Numbered from the stretch's first letter, positions 31,279 to 41,311 are shown. The stretch is 64,000 bases of DNA from Colwellia sp. M166 (GCF_024585285.1 NZ_CP040755.1:3410001-3474000), one strand, 5' to 3'. The notes: a model not told the origin generated them from the letters alone. Program-made: numbers and translations.

Positions 31279-31436
31279 GTGTGTGATGTCGTTAGCTACT
31301 TTAATAATTTTCAACGATGTTAGATTGAAAATTAGCCATAGCACCTTGGGTTGCCTTGAAAAATCGTCAATATTTGTTGGCTACAGGACGTAGGTACTTA
31401 GCGTGAGCTGGACGCGGTAAGCTGTGCTTAATATGC
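31248..31436. repeat. Dispersed repeat, copy 2 (about 190 bp)
   Basis: This is the second, better-preserved copy of the noncoding block at 30186-30372. It is about 1.06 kb downstream and in the same orientation. Similarity starts at the hairpin and fades after the ATATGC at 31431-31436. No reading frame is conserved between copies. Confidence 0.8.
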
Positions 31437-31632
31437 CTTTAGAGCAAGCGCCTCGATTGCCAAGTTTTTCAAGTGCAACAGAGCTATAAAGTGAAAGCTC
31501 AACAGACCTTAATCTACAAATTTTTGATCTTAAAGTATTGGTGGTTGAAATATATGAATAGAATAAACTGTTGATTATTAATAAATATAAAATATGATTG
31601 TGTCCAACCTATAACAAATACATTATCTTAAT

Positions 31633-32625
31633 ATGAAATTTTTACTAATTACAGCCATGATTTTTATTGCAAGTTTTTCTTATGCTGAAAATTTACAATG
31701 GGAGTACCCTACATTAGAAAGTTTACAAAAAGAACTCAGTAATGCCGAAGCTCTACAAAGAGCGCATGACCAAAAAGTTTCTGACTTTAATAACAGCTTA
31801 AAAAAACAGAAGATGAGCGCTGAAGAACTAAAAATAAAAAAACGTGAAAGTGGTGAACTAGCAAAGGAGCAACAAAAGCTTTATAAACTGATAGACAATG
31901 CTAAAAGAGCTTTGAGAAAATCGGCAGATCTTAAAAGAGAGTATTACATAGAAAGCAATAAACCACCTTTTACTATCAAAAATGGAAATCAAGGTGAAAA
32001 AATGAGTTCAATAGCTCCTGCTTTTTTTATGGGAAAGTGGAAAGTAAGCCAGTCTTTATATAGCAATACCCCTGGCAATAACAATGACATATATTTTCAA
32101 GATAATGCAAACTCTACCTTTGAATTCTTTATGACGGATGAGAAAGCTATAGCCTCAGTTAAAAATAAATACAAAAATTTCAAATCTAGAGAAGATGATC
32201 TTTTCTATTGCACAACTCTCGCACATGAATATATTCAAAAGCAATTGTTTTCAGTATTCAGTAGGGCCGCCAATAAAAAATTACAAGGTGAAATACCCAC
32301 CGATCTTAAGGAAGGCTCTAAAGAATGGAAAGCGGCGAATGATGAACTTAATTCGATCATTAGTCGAAAGGGAAAAGGGCTGTGGAAGAGGCATCCACAT
32401 AAAGTTATTTCATTTATTAAAACGGAAAATAATACGACAACATTTAAATCATGCGGGCAGTACCTTTACATTGGTAGAGCACATAAAAATCCTGATTACG
32501 ACTTTTATTTGGACGCGAGTAATGGCCTTAATGTTGATGTGATAAATAAAAATAAATTTATTATTTATGAAATTTTTGACAAATACTTTGCACCTGGAAG
32601 ATATGCTGTTTTTGAGCGTTTATAA
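31633..32625 (+). CDS. Secreted protein with N-terminal coiled coil, unknown
   Basis: The 330 residues start with a signal peptide (cleavage near SYA-EN). A lysine- and glutamate-rich coiled coil at about residues 25-110 follows. A globular domain from about 125 onwards starts APAFFMGKWKVSQS. Two cysteines (FYCTTLA and FKSCGQY) could pair in the periplasm. No family is recognised. Confidence 0.6.
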   Translation: MKFLLITAMIFIASFSYAENLQWEYPTLESLQKELSNAEALQRAHDQKVSDFNNSLKKQKMSAEELKIKKRESGELAKEQQKLYKLIDNAKRALRKSADLKREYYIESNKPPFTIKNGNQGEKMSSIAPAFFMGKWKVSQSLYSNTPGNNNDIYFQDNANSTFEFFMTDEKAIASVKNKYKNFKSREDDLFYCTTLAHEYIQKQLFSVFSRAANKKLQGEIPTDLKEGSKEWKAANDELNSIISRKGKGLWKRHPHKVISFIKTENNTTTFKSCGQYLYIGRAHKNPDYDFYLDASNGLNVDVINKNKFIIYEIFDKYFAPGRYAVFERL

Positions 32626-33116
32626 GTTTAATATACGTATGATGCCTGATTTGATTCATAGCCCCACTTCCTATACTGGGTGCTATGAATGATGAAATAA
32701 GTCATTTGTGGGTTCAGTTATTGATAGTGAAAAGCAGAAAAGTTAGCTTATGGCACAATAATTGGCTCCGATGGTGACTTTGCTATTTCTGCAGCTCTGT
32801 TTTTACAGGCTCACTGTAATTTTTTATCACAGTCTTAACGTTATAGATTTGCAAAATCGTTTGCCGATCACGAAGGTTAGTATTTTTCATTTTAAAGTTT
32901 GAAATGTGTAAACACATTTCAGACAAGACATACCATTTAACCGATAAGTCACTTTAAATAGTGGCTTTTTATCGAAAATATTGGTTAGAGCTGTGCTGGT
33001 ATATTCTATGTTATTTATTTTGATAATCTTTACGGCTTTTAACCTTAACTTCGTAGCTATAACACGATCAATCTTCAAGATAACTTTACTGCAACAACCA
33101 ATAGCAGGAAGTTACG
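32626..33116. other. Gene-free stretch with two hairpins
   Basis: An imperfect hairpin near 32657-32687 (CATAGC/GCTATG outer arms) follows the secreted-protein gene. A second at 32942-32976 has the inner stem GTCACT/AGTGGC and outer arms CGATAA/TTATCG with a T-run inside the right side, and could act as a terminator. I see no supported gene. Confidence 0.4.
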
Positions 33117-34223
33117 ATGACAGAGCAAATAAAGATAAAACATGAAGAAGTCAATGTAGGCAATGGAACGGTTACAGAAAGTGAAACTGTGATTCAAGCT
33201 ACTCGTAGTGTTAAGCCAATTGTCGATAATGCATTGAGCGTTATTCTTAATTTTATTAGCAAGCCTTGGTACAAAATACTACCTGTTTTAACACTATGTA
33301 ATAAGTTTACGGTGCTTGTTTTAATCGTCTTTTTTGCTTCTGGCTATTTGCCTGCCATTAAATTATTGGGTAACTCACAAACACTTTACCAATTGATTGA
33401 TGTTTCATTATTTCAGGTGATAGTGCTGACGGTGATAGCGCTTTATTCATTAGGTGTTAAACGAATATTGAGTAAGCTTGCCTCAATAGTTTTAATCTTA
33501 GTCGTGCTGTATCAGTTAAATGAAATGCGAGAAATGATGGCAGGTTTTCTCGGAGGCAATAGCGCTCAATTTAGTGATGACGTGATAGGCATGGCCTTAC
33601 AGTCAATACGTTACGGTTTATATCTTTGGCTAGGTAGTTTCTTGATTTTGGTGTTGTTGTTAATATTGCCAATGTACCAAAGTAATAAAAAATTATGGCC
33701 AACTTTGGTTGATATCGTTAACACAAAACCTACTCACACCTTAGATGTAAAAGCTTTCACGGGTAAAGTTAATGCTAATGTGCAATTAGTTGTACAAAAA
33801 GCTAATGACTCGATTGAGCAAATAAGTACTGATGGCAATAAAGTGCAATTGGACAACTTACGAAGCTTAAGCAACAAGAAAAAATTGTTGATGGTTACCA
33901 GTACCGTGATGATTTTTCTTGTTGTCGCTATTCTTTTCTCAGGTAACTCCGCGCCCTCTGCTCGTGATGTTGAAAAAATTATTGCCGCAGAAATGCAGGA
34001 TGAAAGTGGCTTTTTGAGTACCGAATTGTCAGCAATTAACCTTAAAGACTGTGAAGAAGTTTCAGGCAGAGAGTTGCCGACTTTTACTTGTACTGTTGAA
34101 GGTGTTGTTACGGCTGATTTTGGGGCATTAGGTTCGATGCTTGGAGGTAATGCTAAAAAAAGTGAAGCGTTTAGTATTGAGTATATATTCGTCAATGGCG
34201 AAAGCGGGTGGTATGGACAATAG
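33117..34223 (+). CDS. Multi-pass membrane protein of unknown function
   Basis: The 368 residues have four hydrophobic segments at about 65-85, 95-115, 117-137 and 165-190. A cytoplasmic stretch follows, then a fifth segment at about 260-280. A C-terminal domain of about 85 residues includes two cysteines (LKDCEEV and TFTCTVEG). No family is recognised. It has a good GGAAG ribosome binding site. Confidence 0.55.
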   Translation: MTEQIKIKHEEVNVGNGTVTESETVIQATRSVKPIVDNALSVILNFISKPWYKILPVLTLCNKFTVLVLIVFFASGYLPAIKLLGNSQTLYQLIDVSLFQVIVLTVIALYSLGVKRILSKLASIVLILVVLYQLNEMREMMAGFLGGNSAQFSDDVIGMALQSIRYGLYLWLGSFLILVLLLILPMYQSNKKLWPTLVDIVNTKPTHTLDVKAFTGKVNANVQLVVQKANDSIEQISTDGNKVQLDNLRSLSNKKKLLMVTSTVMIFLVVAILFSGNSAPSARDVEKIIAAEMQDESGFLSTELSAINLKDCEEVSGRELPTFTCTVEGVVTADFGALGSMLGGNAKKSEAFSIEYIFVNGESGWYGQ

Positions 34224-34476
34224 TACTTATGTGAAAAATATCATCATAAAGTCAAAAGTGTCAAATACGGTTGAAATGACTTAAAAATGTGTTGTTAAGT
34301 ATCGCTGTTCAGGCCTAAGCGCTGTGATGTGTGTTGGCGAAGTGGAAGTTATAGCGAGTAAAGTAAAATTGGTATAAGGTTCGATTTACCCCACTTACTT
34401 TCATTTATTTCAGTAAGAAGCGAATAAATTTGAATGACGAAAGTCTTGTCATGATTAATGTAAAAGGGGTAGGCAG

Positions 34477-34881
34477 TTGTCAGATTATGCTGAGTTTGAA
34501 GAAGAGGTGTTAGCACGCTCAAAAAGAATACTATTTAATGGTAATGAATCTTTTGTTGGGCTATCAACCCCTGATGCGCAATTAAACCGTCATTATTTGT
34601 ATATTATGTTTAATGCCATAATGCATAAAATAATTTCTTATAAGCGAGGGGCTTTTTTATCTTATGAACAATATACAGCGTACTTCGCACAAGATATTCA
34701 AGAAGTAGTTGTTACTAACAAACGTCATTTCTACTACTTAGAAGAGCTAGTGCTAATCATGGGCAAAGAACAATATCAGGGTGTCATGCGTGACACGTTA
34801 ACTCCTTGTGATAAAACCCTAATTGATAAAGATGTTATTTTAATGAAAGCATATCGAGCAAGAAAAGCGTTATTACAGTGA
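34477..34881 (+). CDS. Hypothetical protein
   Basis: This is a soluble, mostly helical protein of 134 residues with no signal peptide. The start is TTG at 34477, with an AGGGG about eight bases upstream. The end overlaps the start of an Ig-like adhesin fragment, which may mark a deletion junction. I do not recognise it. Confidence 0.45.
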   Translation: MSDYAEFEEEVLARSKRILFNGNESFVGLSTPDAQLNRHYLYIMFNAIMHKIISYKRGAFLSYEQYTAYFAQDIQEVVVTNKRHFYYLEELVLIMGKEQYQGVMRDTLTPCDKTLIDKDVILMKAYRARKALLQ

Positions 34882-35075
34882 CAGACAAATCAGGTTTGAG
34901 TGCAAGTTTGGCTGCGTTTACTATCACAGTAACCAACACGAACGATGCACCAACAATCACAGGTACAGCAACCACCACAGCCGCTCAGGGTACAAACTAC
35001 AGCTCTACACCCGCAGCAACAAAGATTGATGTTTTTTCAAAGCAACCCAAGGGGGTATGGCTAATTTCAACCTAA
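34878..35075 (+). pseudogene. Fragment of a large Ig-like/VCBS repeat adhesin
   Basis: About 50 residues (LAAFTITVTNTNDAPTITGT and following) match the tandem cadherin/Ig-like repeats of giant bacterial surface adhesins, including the NDAPTI linker. No start site, signal or further repeats are present, and the frame loses similarity after about 35030. It is best read as a remnant left by a deletion or rearrangement. Confidence 0.65.
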
Positions 35076-35179
35076 CATCGTTTAAAATTGTTAAATTAGA
35101 TAACTATATCGCACACTCTTCGCTTTATTACCTCAAAAATTAGCTAATAGCTGAGACTAAAATAAAACATCAACAGCCC

Positions 35180-35677
35180 CTAACTCTTTAATTGAGATAG
35201 GGCATCTAGAATTGCATCAAGGCTACTTTTTGATTCTTGAGCTTCGTCAAATAAGGCTTGGACATCTCCACTATCAAATGCGGCTTTAGCTTCATCTAAA
35301 TTGTCTAACATGTCCTCCGCGGCTTTTTTGACTGCGGATAATGAGGCCGCCACAGCAGCCATATCTTTTGCCAATGCAGGAAAAAACAAAGACGACTGGG
35401 CTTTTTTCGCTTTGATTTTTCCTAATTCAAATTCTTTCTTTAATGAAGCTAATTGCTTAGCAGCATTAGCATAAGCAGAAAAAACATCCCCTTTATTTTC
35501 GCTTTTAAGGTTTCCATAAATGGTAATAAACTCATCTCTTTTAGGCTGTTGTACCAAATCAATTACATCTAAAAAACCATTTTCCGCAATATCATCATCT
35601 TGAAAATCATCGGTATTTAATGCTTTAGCGTAATCATTTAAATATCGTAATGCAGTTAGTTCATGTTTGTTTGCCAT
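35180..35677 (-). CDS. Hypothetical helical protein
   Basis: This soluble protein of 165 residues is alanine- and lysine-rich and almost wholly helical in character, with a likely coiled coil over residues 65-165. It lies 34 bases after the lipoprotein gene on the same strand, so the two are probably one operon. No family is recognised. Confidence 0.55.
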   Translation of the reverse strand: MANKHELTALRYLNDYAKALNTDDFQDDDIAENGFLDVIDLVQQPKRDEFITIYGNLKSENKGDVFSAYANAAKQLASLKKEFELGKIKAKKAQSSLFFPALAKDMAAVAASLSAVKKAAEDMLDNLDEAKAAFDSGDVQALFDEAQESKSSLDAILDALSQLKS

Positions 35678-35711
35678 GATAAAAGTACCTTCAATTTATT
35701 AAACGCAAATG

Positions 35712-36785
35712 CTATTCGTTATCAGCGCTATCTGACAGGCTTTTCAGCCTATCTCTGACTATTTTTATGTTTTCCAATGTCCAGTTGCCACAATGAGAGT
35801 ATAATGAACGTAAACCACCACATGATGCCATTTCATTAGCTACTGTATTGTGTATACTCGCCCATACAGTTGCAGCCTCTCCTATCATTTTTGCCTGTTG
35901 CTTATTCTTTGTTTCCCACGCTTTCAATACTCTAATTTCTTCTAGATATTTATGGTAAATCGGGACACCAAATTGGTCTATTATTAGATTGCTAGCAATA
36001 ACAGTTTTTGTTGCCTTTTTTTGAGCATCATCTTTGTTATCCCACTCAATATTAAACACCCTAAATGGCTCTTCCACTTCTTTATAAAGTCGATTTTCTA
36101 CTCTTTGATAAAAACACATGCGTTCATTACCGTACCGACCTTGTATGGCAGCCTTAGACATATCAAACATTTTATCAATTACGCTAATTTGGACGCTTGT
36201 TTGATTTTTTAAAGCGGTTGCTAACGTATCAACATTTGACTGCATTGCAGTCATCGTTTCAGCTAAAGAATCTTGCGCTTTAATATTTGTCCATTTTTCG
36301 GATATAAGCTTGAAGACTTTACCTGTAGTATCAATTCCAGGGATAGCCGCACCTAGGAGAGAACCAATACTTTTAATGGATTTTACTATGCCCTCAGCTG
36401 CTTCTTCACCTGTACCAGATGAAGCAGCCAGTTCATTCACGGCTTGAGCATATAAAACCATTGCATTTAGGCCTAACTCTACATCTGCAGATGCTGTTGC
36501 ATAAAGTTTCTGATTTCTTGTCCAGTCTTGTTGAGCTGTTTGCCAATTCACATGTACTGCGGGATTAAATGTGGTCGTTGCGCATGTAGAGTCCCAACCT
36601 TCATTTTGGGCTAATTTTGAAATACTAACTAGCTGACTTAAATTACTTTTAATATCAGATTGAGATTTCACCATACTATCGCGGATATCTTCTGAAGTTT
36701 TGGACCAATTTGACAAATCAGGCGTTGCTGTACAGCCAAACATAAATATTGTCATTATTAATGACAGGATGTATTTGTTTTTCAT
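35712..36785 (-). CDS. Putative lipoprotein of unknown function
   Basis: A signal peptide with the lipobox-like MFGC (MKNKYILSLIMTIFMFGCTAT) suggests an anchored lipoprotein of about 357 residues. The start at 36785 places the signal at the N terminus; GTG and ATG starts a few codons upstream are possible. A glycine/alanine-rich hydrophobic stretch (GSLLGAAIPGIDTTGKVF) lies near residues 145-165, within otherwise helical sequence. Cysteines occur near SCGGLRSLYSHCGNW at the C terminus. It pairs with the helical protein downstream. Confidence 0.55.
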   Translation of the reverse strand: MKNKYILSLIMTIFMFGCTATPDLSNWSKTSEDIRDSMVKSQSDIKSNLSQLVSISKLAQNEGWDSTCATTTFNPAVHVNWQTAQQDWTRNQKLYATASADVELGLNAMVLYAQAVNELAASSGTGEEAAEGIVKSIKSIGSLLGAAIPGIDTTGKVFKLISEKWTNIKAQDSLAETMTAMQSNVDTLATALKNQTSVQISVIDKMFDMSKAAIQGRYGNERMCFYQRVENRLYKEVEEPFRVFNIEWDNKDDAQKKATKTVIASNLIIDQFGVPIYHKYLEEIRVLKAWETKNKQQAKMIGEAATVWASIHNTVANEMASCGGLRSLYSHCGNWTLENIKIVRDRLKSLSDSADNE

Positions 36786-37038
36786 CATTAATCTCATTAT
36801 CACGAAATATTAAATTGGCAAAAGCGCCACTAGGCAGGATGAAAGATTTAGAAGGGTTGCACATTCAATGCTTCGTCAGTTATATCATCCGTGTAATTCT
36901 CAAAATAGTAGACAAAGCAGAAATATGCAAATAATGTAGTGGTTACCTATTTTGTTTTAACCCTGCCTCTTTGCTGCAGAATCCGGGGGCAGACTTTAGC
37001 GAGGGGCATTCTAAATTTGAACTTACTCAGTCTGAAGA

Positions 37039-37455
37039 ATGGCTGCGTGTAATGATATTTACTATTCAAGGAAAAAAATATCAGTACCACTACAAACAGA
37101 CAGTAGAAGTGTCAGCAATAAAGTTTATTTAATTTGCCCTTGTTGCGTGAAGCAAAGGCAACACTTATACATGCTCAAAAAACTATATGCTTGCCGTGAG
37201 TGTACAAACCTTAGCTATGCAAGCCAAAGCGAGGGAAAGCAAGATAGGTTAGCTAGGAGAATTAGAAAACTACGCACAAACCTATGGGGCAGTTCTGCTG
37301 AAATTAATAACCTAGTAGAATCAACTATGTATTTTCAAAAGCCGAAATATATGAAATGGAAAAGCTTTGAAGTTAAACGAGATAAGATTTTAAGTATTGA
37401 ACGACAATACTGGTCACTATGCGAAATTAGATTAGAAAAAATGTGGCCAAATTAA
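37039..37455 (+). CDS. Zinc-ribbon-like hypothetical protein
   Basis: A CxxC pair (LICPCCVKQ) and a second CxxC (YACREC), about 23 residues apart, form a likely zinc ribbon in this basic 138-residue protein. A helical, Arg/Lys-rich part follows. No good ribosome binding site precedes the ATG, so the 5' end may be truncated or misassigned. It lies just before the tRNA fragment and integrase, in a setting where mobile-element proteins of this kind are often found. Confidence 0.5.
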   Translation: MAACNDIYYSRKKISVPLQTDSRSVSNKVYLICPCCVKQRQHLYMLKKLYACRECTNLSYASQSEGKQDRLARRIRKLRTNLWGSSAEINNLVESTMYFQKPKYMKWKSFEVKRDKILSIERQYWSLCEIRLEKMWPN

Positions 37456-37543
37456 AAAAATGCTAAATAGCGATCCGTGAGTGATCCGCAGCTTAAATAA
37501 ATAATAACTGTTAAGAGTTACTAATGGGGAAGGTCTTTGTAAA

Positions 37544-37588
37544 TGGTGGCCCCTCCCTGACTTGAACAGGGGACCTGCCGATTATGAG
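37544..37588 (-). other. 3' fragment of tRNA-Ile(CAU), probable attachment site
   Basis: Read on the minus strand, these 45 bases run from the anticodon loop CTCATAA, through the 3' anticodon-stem strand TCGGC, the T-arm CCCTG-TTCAAGT-CAGGG and AGGGGCC, to ACCA. This is the 3' part of a lysidine-type tRNA-Ile (ileX-like). The 5' part is absent, so it is not a functional gene. Such fragments are made when an element integrates into a tRNA gene. The integrase lies 166 bases away. Confidence 0.8.
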
Positions 37589-37625
37589 GCCTATTTGTAA
37601 CACTTACTTATATTTACTTATTTAT

Positions 37626-37661
37626 CCGTTGAATTACTTGATTCTATAAGTTATTCAACGG
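37626..37661. repeat. Inverted repeat between tRNA fragment and integrase
   Basis: Two 14-bp arms, CCGTTGAATTACTT and AAGTTATTCAACGG, pair with one mismatch around an 8-nt spacer. Its position suggests an integrase or accessory-factor binding site, or an operator for the integrase gene. That role is inference. Confidence 0.5.
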
Positions 37662-37754
37662 GTTATTGATTGTGTTGAACCTCTCGTGCATAAATCATTA
37701 TGTATATCAGCGCACTAATTTTTGAGCTGAAAGTAGCACAGAGGTAGCACCATT

Positions 37755-39071
37755 ATGAAAGATACTCACTTCAGATTTACAGAAAAAGCTATAGTTAAAT
37801 TACGAATTCCAAAAAAGCGCACTCGATTTTATGATGTTCAAATGCCTGGACTAGTGTTGGACATTACACTTTCAGGGCAAAAAGCATTTAGGGTGTATAA
37901 AAAGCTATCAGGCAAAACAACACCATTATCAATAACTCTAGGAAACTTTCCTTCGCTATCTATCGAGCAAGCTAGAAAGCTTGCTCGAAAGGCGATGGCA
38001 GATATTGCCGATGGTATTAATCCTAATGATAGTAAAAGGCAATTCAGAGCTGCGGGAGTTACACTAAAAGAGGTTTATGAAACTTATAAATTAAATAGAG
38101 AATTGAGGGATACTACTCTTCGAGGATATGAGCAAGTTATGCGTTGTTATTTTAAAGCTTGGCTTAATAAACGCATGGCAGACCTTACAGAAGATGCAAT
38201 TTACAAGCTGCATGCACACCTCACTAAAAGCAGTCCAGCACAAGCTGATTTTGCTATGCGTACGCTTAGAGCACTATTTAATTTTGCTAAATCGGAGTAT
38301 AAGTCATCGGATCGTTATACCTTATTTCCACATAACCCAGTCACAATACTTTCAGATAAGCGAGCTTGGAATAATGTTGCTAGAAAGCAAACAAGGCTGA
38401 GGCCATCTCAATTAAAACCATTCATTGAAGCTATCGAACAAATTAGAACAGAAGCAATGACATACAGAGAAAACTTTACAGTTACTGTTTGTGATTTTGT
38501 TGAGTTCATGGCGTTTACAGGCTTAAGAAAGACAGAGCTACTAGAACTTGAATGGGATGCCGTTTATGTAGAAGATAACTTGTTTTGGTTAGAACGTACG
38601 AAGAATGGCTCAGGTCTAGAGTTGCCGTTAACTCCAAAATTAACCGAAATACTAGAAAGGCGATCTCAGTACAAAATATCAAAGTTTGTATTTGGCGCTA
38701 ACAATAAAAAGGGCAGAGTGATCGAGCCAAAGAAAATTATTCACCGTATTAATGATGTAGCGGAGTTGTCATTTACTTTACATGATCTTCGCCGTACCTA
38801 TTGTTCCATCGCTGAAAGCATTGGGATAGGCACATACACTATGAAGCGTCTGTTAAATCATAAAACAGCTCGTAATGATGTCACCGCTGGGTATACAGTT
38901 TTGACCGCTGAGGAGCTACGAGAACCAGCTATTCGTATATCGTACAAAATTGAAGAATATGCGGGTTTAAAAAAAATATCCTTAGTTCCTAAGGTTGAGT
39001 CCATAAAGGATTTAATCGTAAATATGAGTAAGCAGGATAAAATGGAATTAATTTCACAGCTAGTCACTTAG
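37755..39071 (+). CDS. int: P4-type tyrosine integrase
   Basis: This is a tyrosine recombinase of 438 residues that would insert an island at the adjacent tRNA-Ile site. It has an N-terminal DUF4102-like arm-binding domain (residues about 10-90), a core-binding domain, and a catalytic domain. The catalytic residues are intact: Arg in FTGLRKTELL, His and Arg in LHDLRRTYCS, His in LLNHKTA, and Tyr in TAGYTVL. There is an in-frame ATG at 37755. No island genes of obvious phage type follow; IS and transposon remnants do. Confidence 0.9.
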   Translation: MKDTHFRFTEKAIVKLRIPKKRTRFYDVQMPGLVLDITLSGQKAFRVYKKLSGKTTPLSITLGNFPSLSIEQARKLARKAMADIADGINPNDSKRQFRAAGVTLKEVYETYKLNRELRDTTLRGYEQVMRCYFKAWLNKRMADLTEDAIYKLHAHLTKSSPAQADFAMRTLRALFNFAKSEYKSSDRYTLFPHNPVTILSDKRAWNNVARKQTRLRPSQLKPFIEAIEQIRTEAMTYRENFTVTVCDFVEFMAFTGLRKTELLELEWDAVYVEDNLFWLERTKNGSGLELPLTPKLTEILERRSQYKISKFVFGANNKKGRVIEPKKIIHRINDVAELSFTLHDLRRTYCSIAESIGIGTYTMKRLLNHKTARNDVTAGYTVLTAEELREPAIRISYKIEEYAGLKKISLVPKVESIKDLIVNMSKQDKMELISQLVT

Positions 39072-39575
39072 TTTAAAAAGTACATGCTTAATCTGTTTAT
39101 CTCAGTTAGCGATTTATTTTGAGGGGCGTTTAGACAGCGTGCTCGATATTTAAGAATTTAATCGGACACAGAATTTTGAACGCCCCCTGTAGAAGTTCAT
39201 ATTTTATCTAACATTTTTCAATTTTGGATTTGACCGAATCGTACAGTTTATTAGGTCAGCAAAGATACGAAACCGGACATTAGTCTTGGCTTACCTAGCG
39301 ACATTTGAGCCGATACAAATCATCCTTGCATTAGATAAGAGAATTGTTTTAAGTTTCATCAGAAATCTATAAAGTCAAAAATTTTAATTTGATTAAAAAC
39401 ACCAAAAGCGGACGTTCGATTAATATGATTTTAGGTATTAAATTTTTATATTTCTATCTCGCTGTGGGGCACATTGCGCCACAGGATTTAGTCCACACTT
39501 TGTACGCAAAGATGAAGTAAGAGTTTAAAATTTCGAGTGTTTGTCGAAATCAATTGAGTGCCAGTTAGTTGACCT
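39072..39575. other. Gene-free stretch after the integrase
   Basis: These 504 bases between the integrase stop and the left end of the IS21-type copy hold no supported gene, strong hairpin or recognisable repeat. It may be decayed island sequence. Confidence 0.4.
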
Positions 39576-41311
39576 TGCATATTCTCATGCATCGCGATCA
39601 CCTAATACCATCTAAGCCGATCACTTAATACTATCCATCGCGATCACTCAATACCATCGATGCAGATCACTTTTTGGTCAAAATGGTATTGAGTGATCGG
39701 CTTGAATGGTATCGTTCAATTTATACTCATTTTTGTCTATCCAGTAGGTGTTTTTAACCGTTATTCTTTTCATTTTTGATGATGAGAATAACCATGCCAA
39801 CGGCACCTATTTCAATGCGTAAACTTAAAGAGATTTTAAGACTAAAATACGACTGTAAACTCAGTCATCGAAAGATAGCAAACAGCTTATCTATTTCACC
39901 TTCAATTGTTTCTAAATATGCCTGTAAATCAGCAGAGTTAGGTATCACTTGCTGGCCGCTTGATGAAAAATGGGATGATCATTCTCTGCAACGAGCATTC
40001 TTCAAAACAAAGCCCCGACTAAAAGGCTTTAGTATTCCTGACTGGTTGTTAGTTCAGCAGGAGCTGCGACCCAAAACCATGACGCTATTGCTGCTTTGGC
40101 AAGAATACAAAGAGCGACACGAGGAAGGATTTTACAGTTACACCCACTTCTGCCGACAGTACAAGGCATGGCTTAAATGTCAAAAAACCGTCCATGCGAC
40201 AAAACCATAAAGCAGGTGAAAAACTGTTTGTTGATTACTGCGGCCCAACTATGAATATTGTTGATGCTAGTACAGGTGAATACCGTACAGCTCAAGTGTT
40301 TGTCGCAGTTATGGGCGCATCTAATTATACGTATGCGGAGGCAACGTATAGCCAAAAGCTAGAAGATTGGGTGATGAGTCATGCTCGTTGTTTTGAGTTT
40401 CTTGGTGGTGTGCCAGAGCTGGTAATCCCTGACAACTTAAAAAGTGCGGTAACTAAACCTTGTCGATATGAGCCTGATTTAAATCCAACCTACCAACAAT
40501 TGGCGACACACTACAATACGGTCATTGTGCCTGCTAGACCTTATAAGCCCAAGGATAAAGCCAAAGCAGAAGTGGGTGTGCAAATTGTCGAACGCTGGAT
40601 AATGGCACGGCTTCGCAATGAAAGCTTCTTTAGCTTGCGCCAATTAAACCTAAAGATACAAAAACTGCTTGTCGACTTAAACCAGCGGAAAATGAAGAAG
40701 CACCCTGGTTCAAGGCTCAGTCAGTTTGAATCCATTGATAAACCTGCTCTCAAACCACTACCCACACAGGCTTACAGTTACACCTTAGTCAAACAAGTAA
40801 GCGTGCATATTGATTATCATGTCGAAGTTGAAAAACACTACTACTCAGTACCTCATACCTTGATCAAACAAAAGCTTGAAGCCCATGCCACAGGTCAACT
40901 GGTGACACTTTACCATCAGGGTGTTCAAGTAGCCGTTCACCCAAGATCACACCGAGAAGGTGCACACACCACGCTTGATCTACATATGCCAATAGCTCAT
41001 CAAAAGCAGCAGCAATGGTCACCACAACGGTTCGAACGTTGGGCAGCTAAGTTCGGTGGTTCAACGGAGCAGTTTGTTATGCAATTGATGCAAGCTAAAA
41101 AGCATCCAGAGCAAAGCTACCGTGCTTGTATGGGGTTATTAAGCCTAGGTAAGAAGTTTACTGACCAACGTCTTGAAGCAGCCTGTCATCGCGCATTAGC
41201 CACAGGTGTTACTCGCGTAAAACAAGTAAAAAACATTTTAGAAAAGGGCTTGGATAAGCAACCCTTGCCACAAGCTCAAGGTGATTTACTACAAGATATT
41301 GATCATAAAAA
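39576..41311 (+). mobile_element. IS21-family element, truncated copy 1
   Basis: The left end starts TGCATATTCTCATG and is followed by several spaced GATCAC/AATACC repeats, the multiple terminal repeats typical of IS21. It matches the complete copy at 51134-53769 over about 1,735 bp with only about seven differences. The copy ends within istA's last codons, where the Tn3-family inverted repeat begins at 41312. istB and the right end are missing. Confidence 0.88.
39776..41311 (+). pseudogene. istA: istA transposase (copy 1), frameshifted
   Basis: This is the IS21-type transposase with an N-terminal HTH (LSHRKIANSLSISPSIVSKYAC) and a DDE core starting [14 protein letters not shown]. The frame breaks at a run of six A residues (40182-40187); copy 2 has five there and reads through. 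The C-terminal end runs into Tn3-family sequence after DIDHK. It is not functional as written. Confidence 0.85.

Noticed and set aside
39600..39690. Short spaced repeats as a CRISPR-like array
   Set aside because: They are the multiple GATCAC/AATACC terminal repeats of the IS21 left end, and are repeated identically at 51160-51250.
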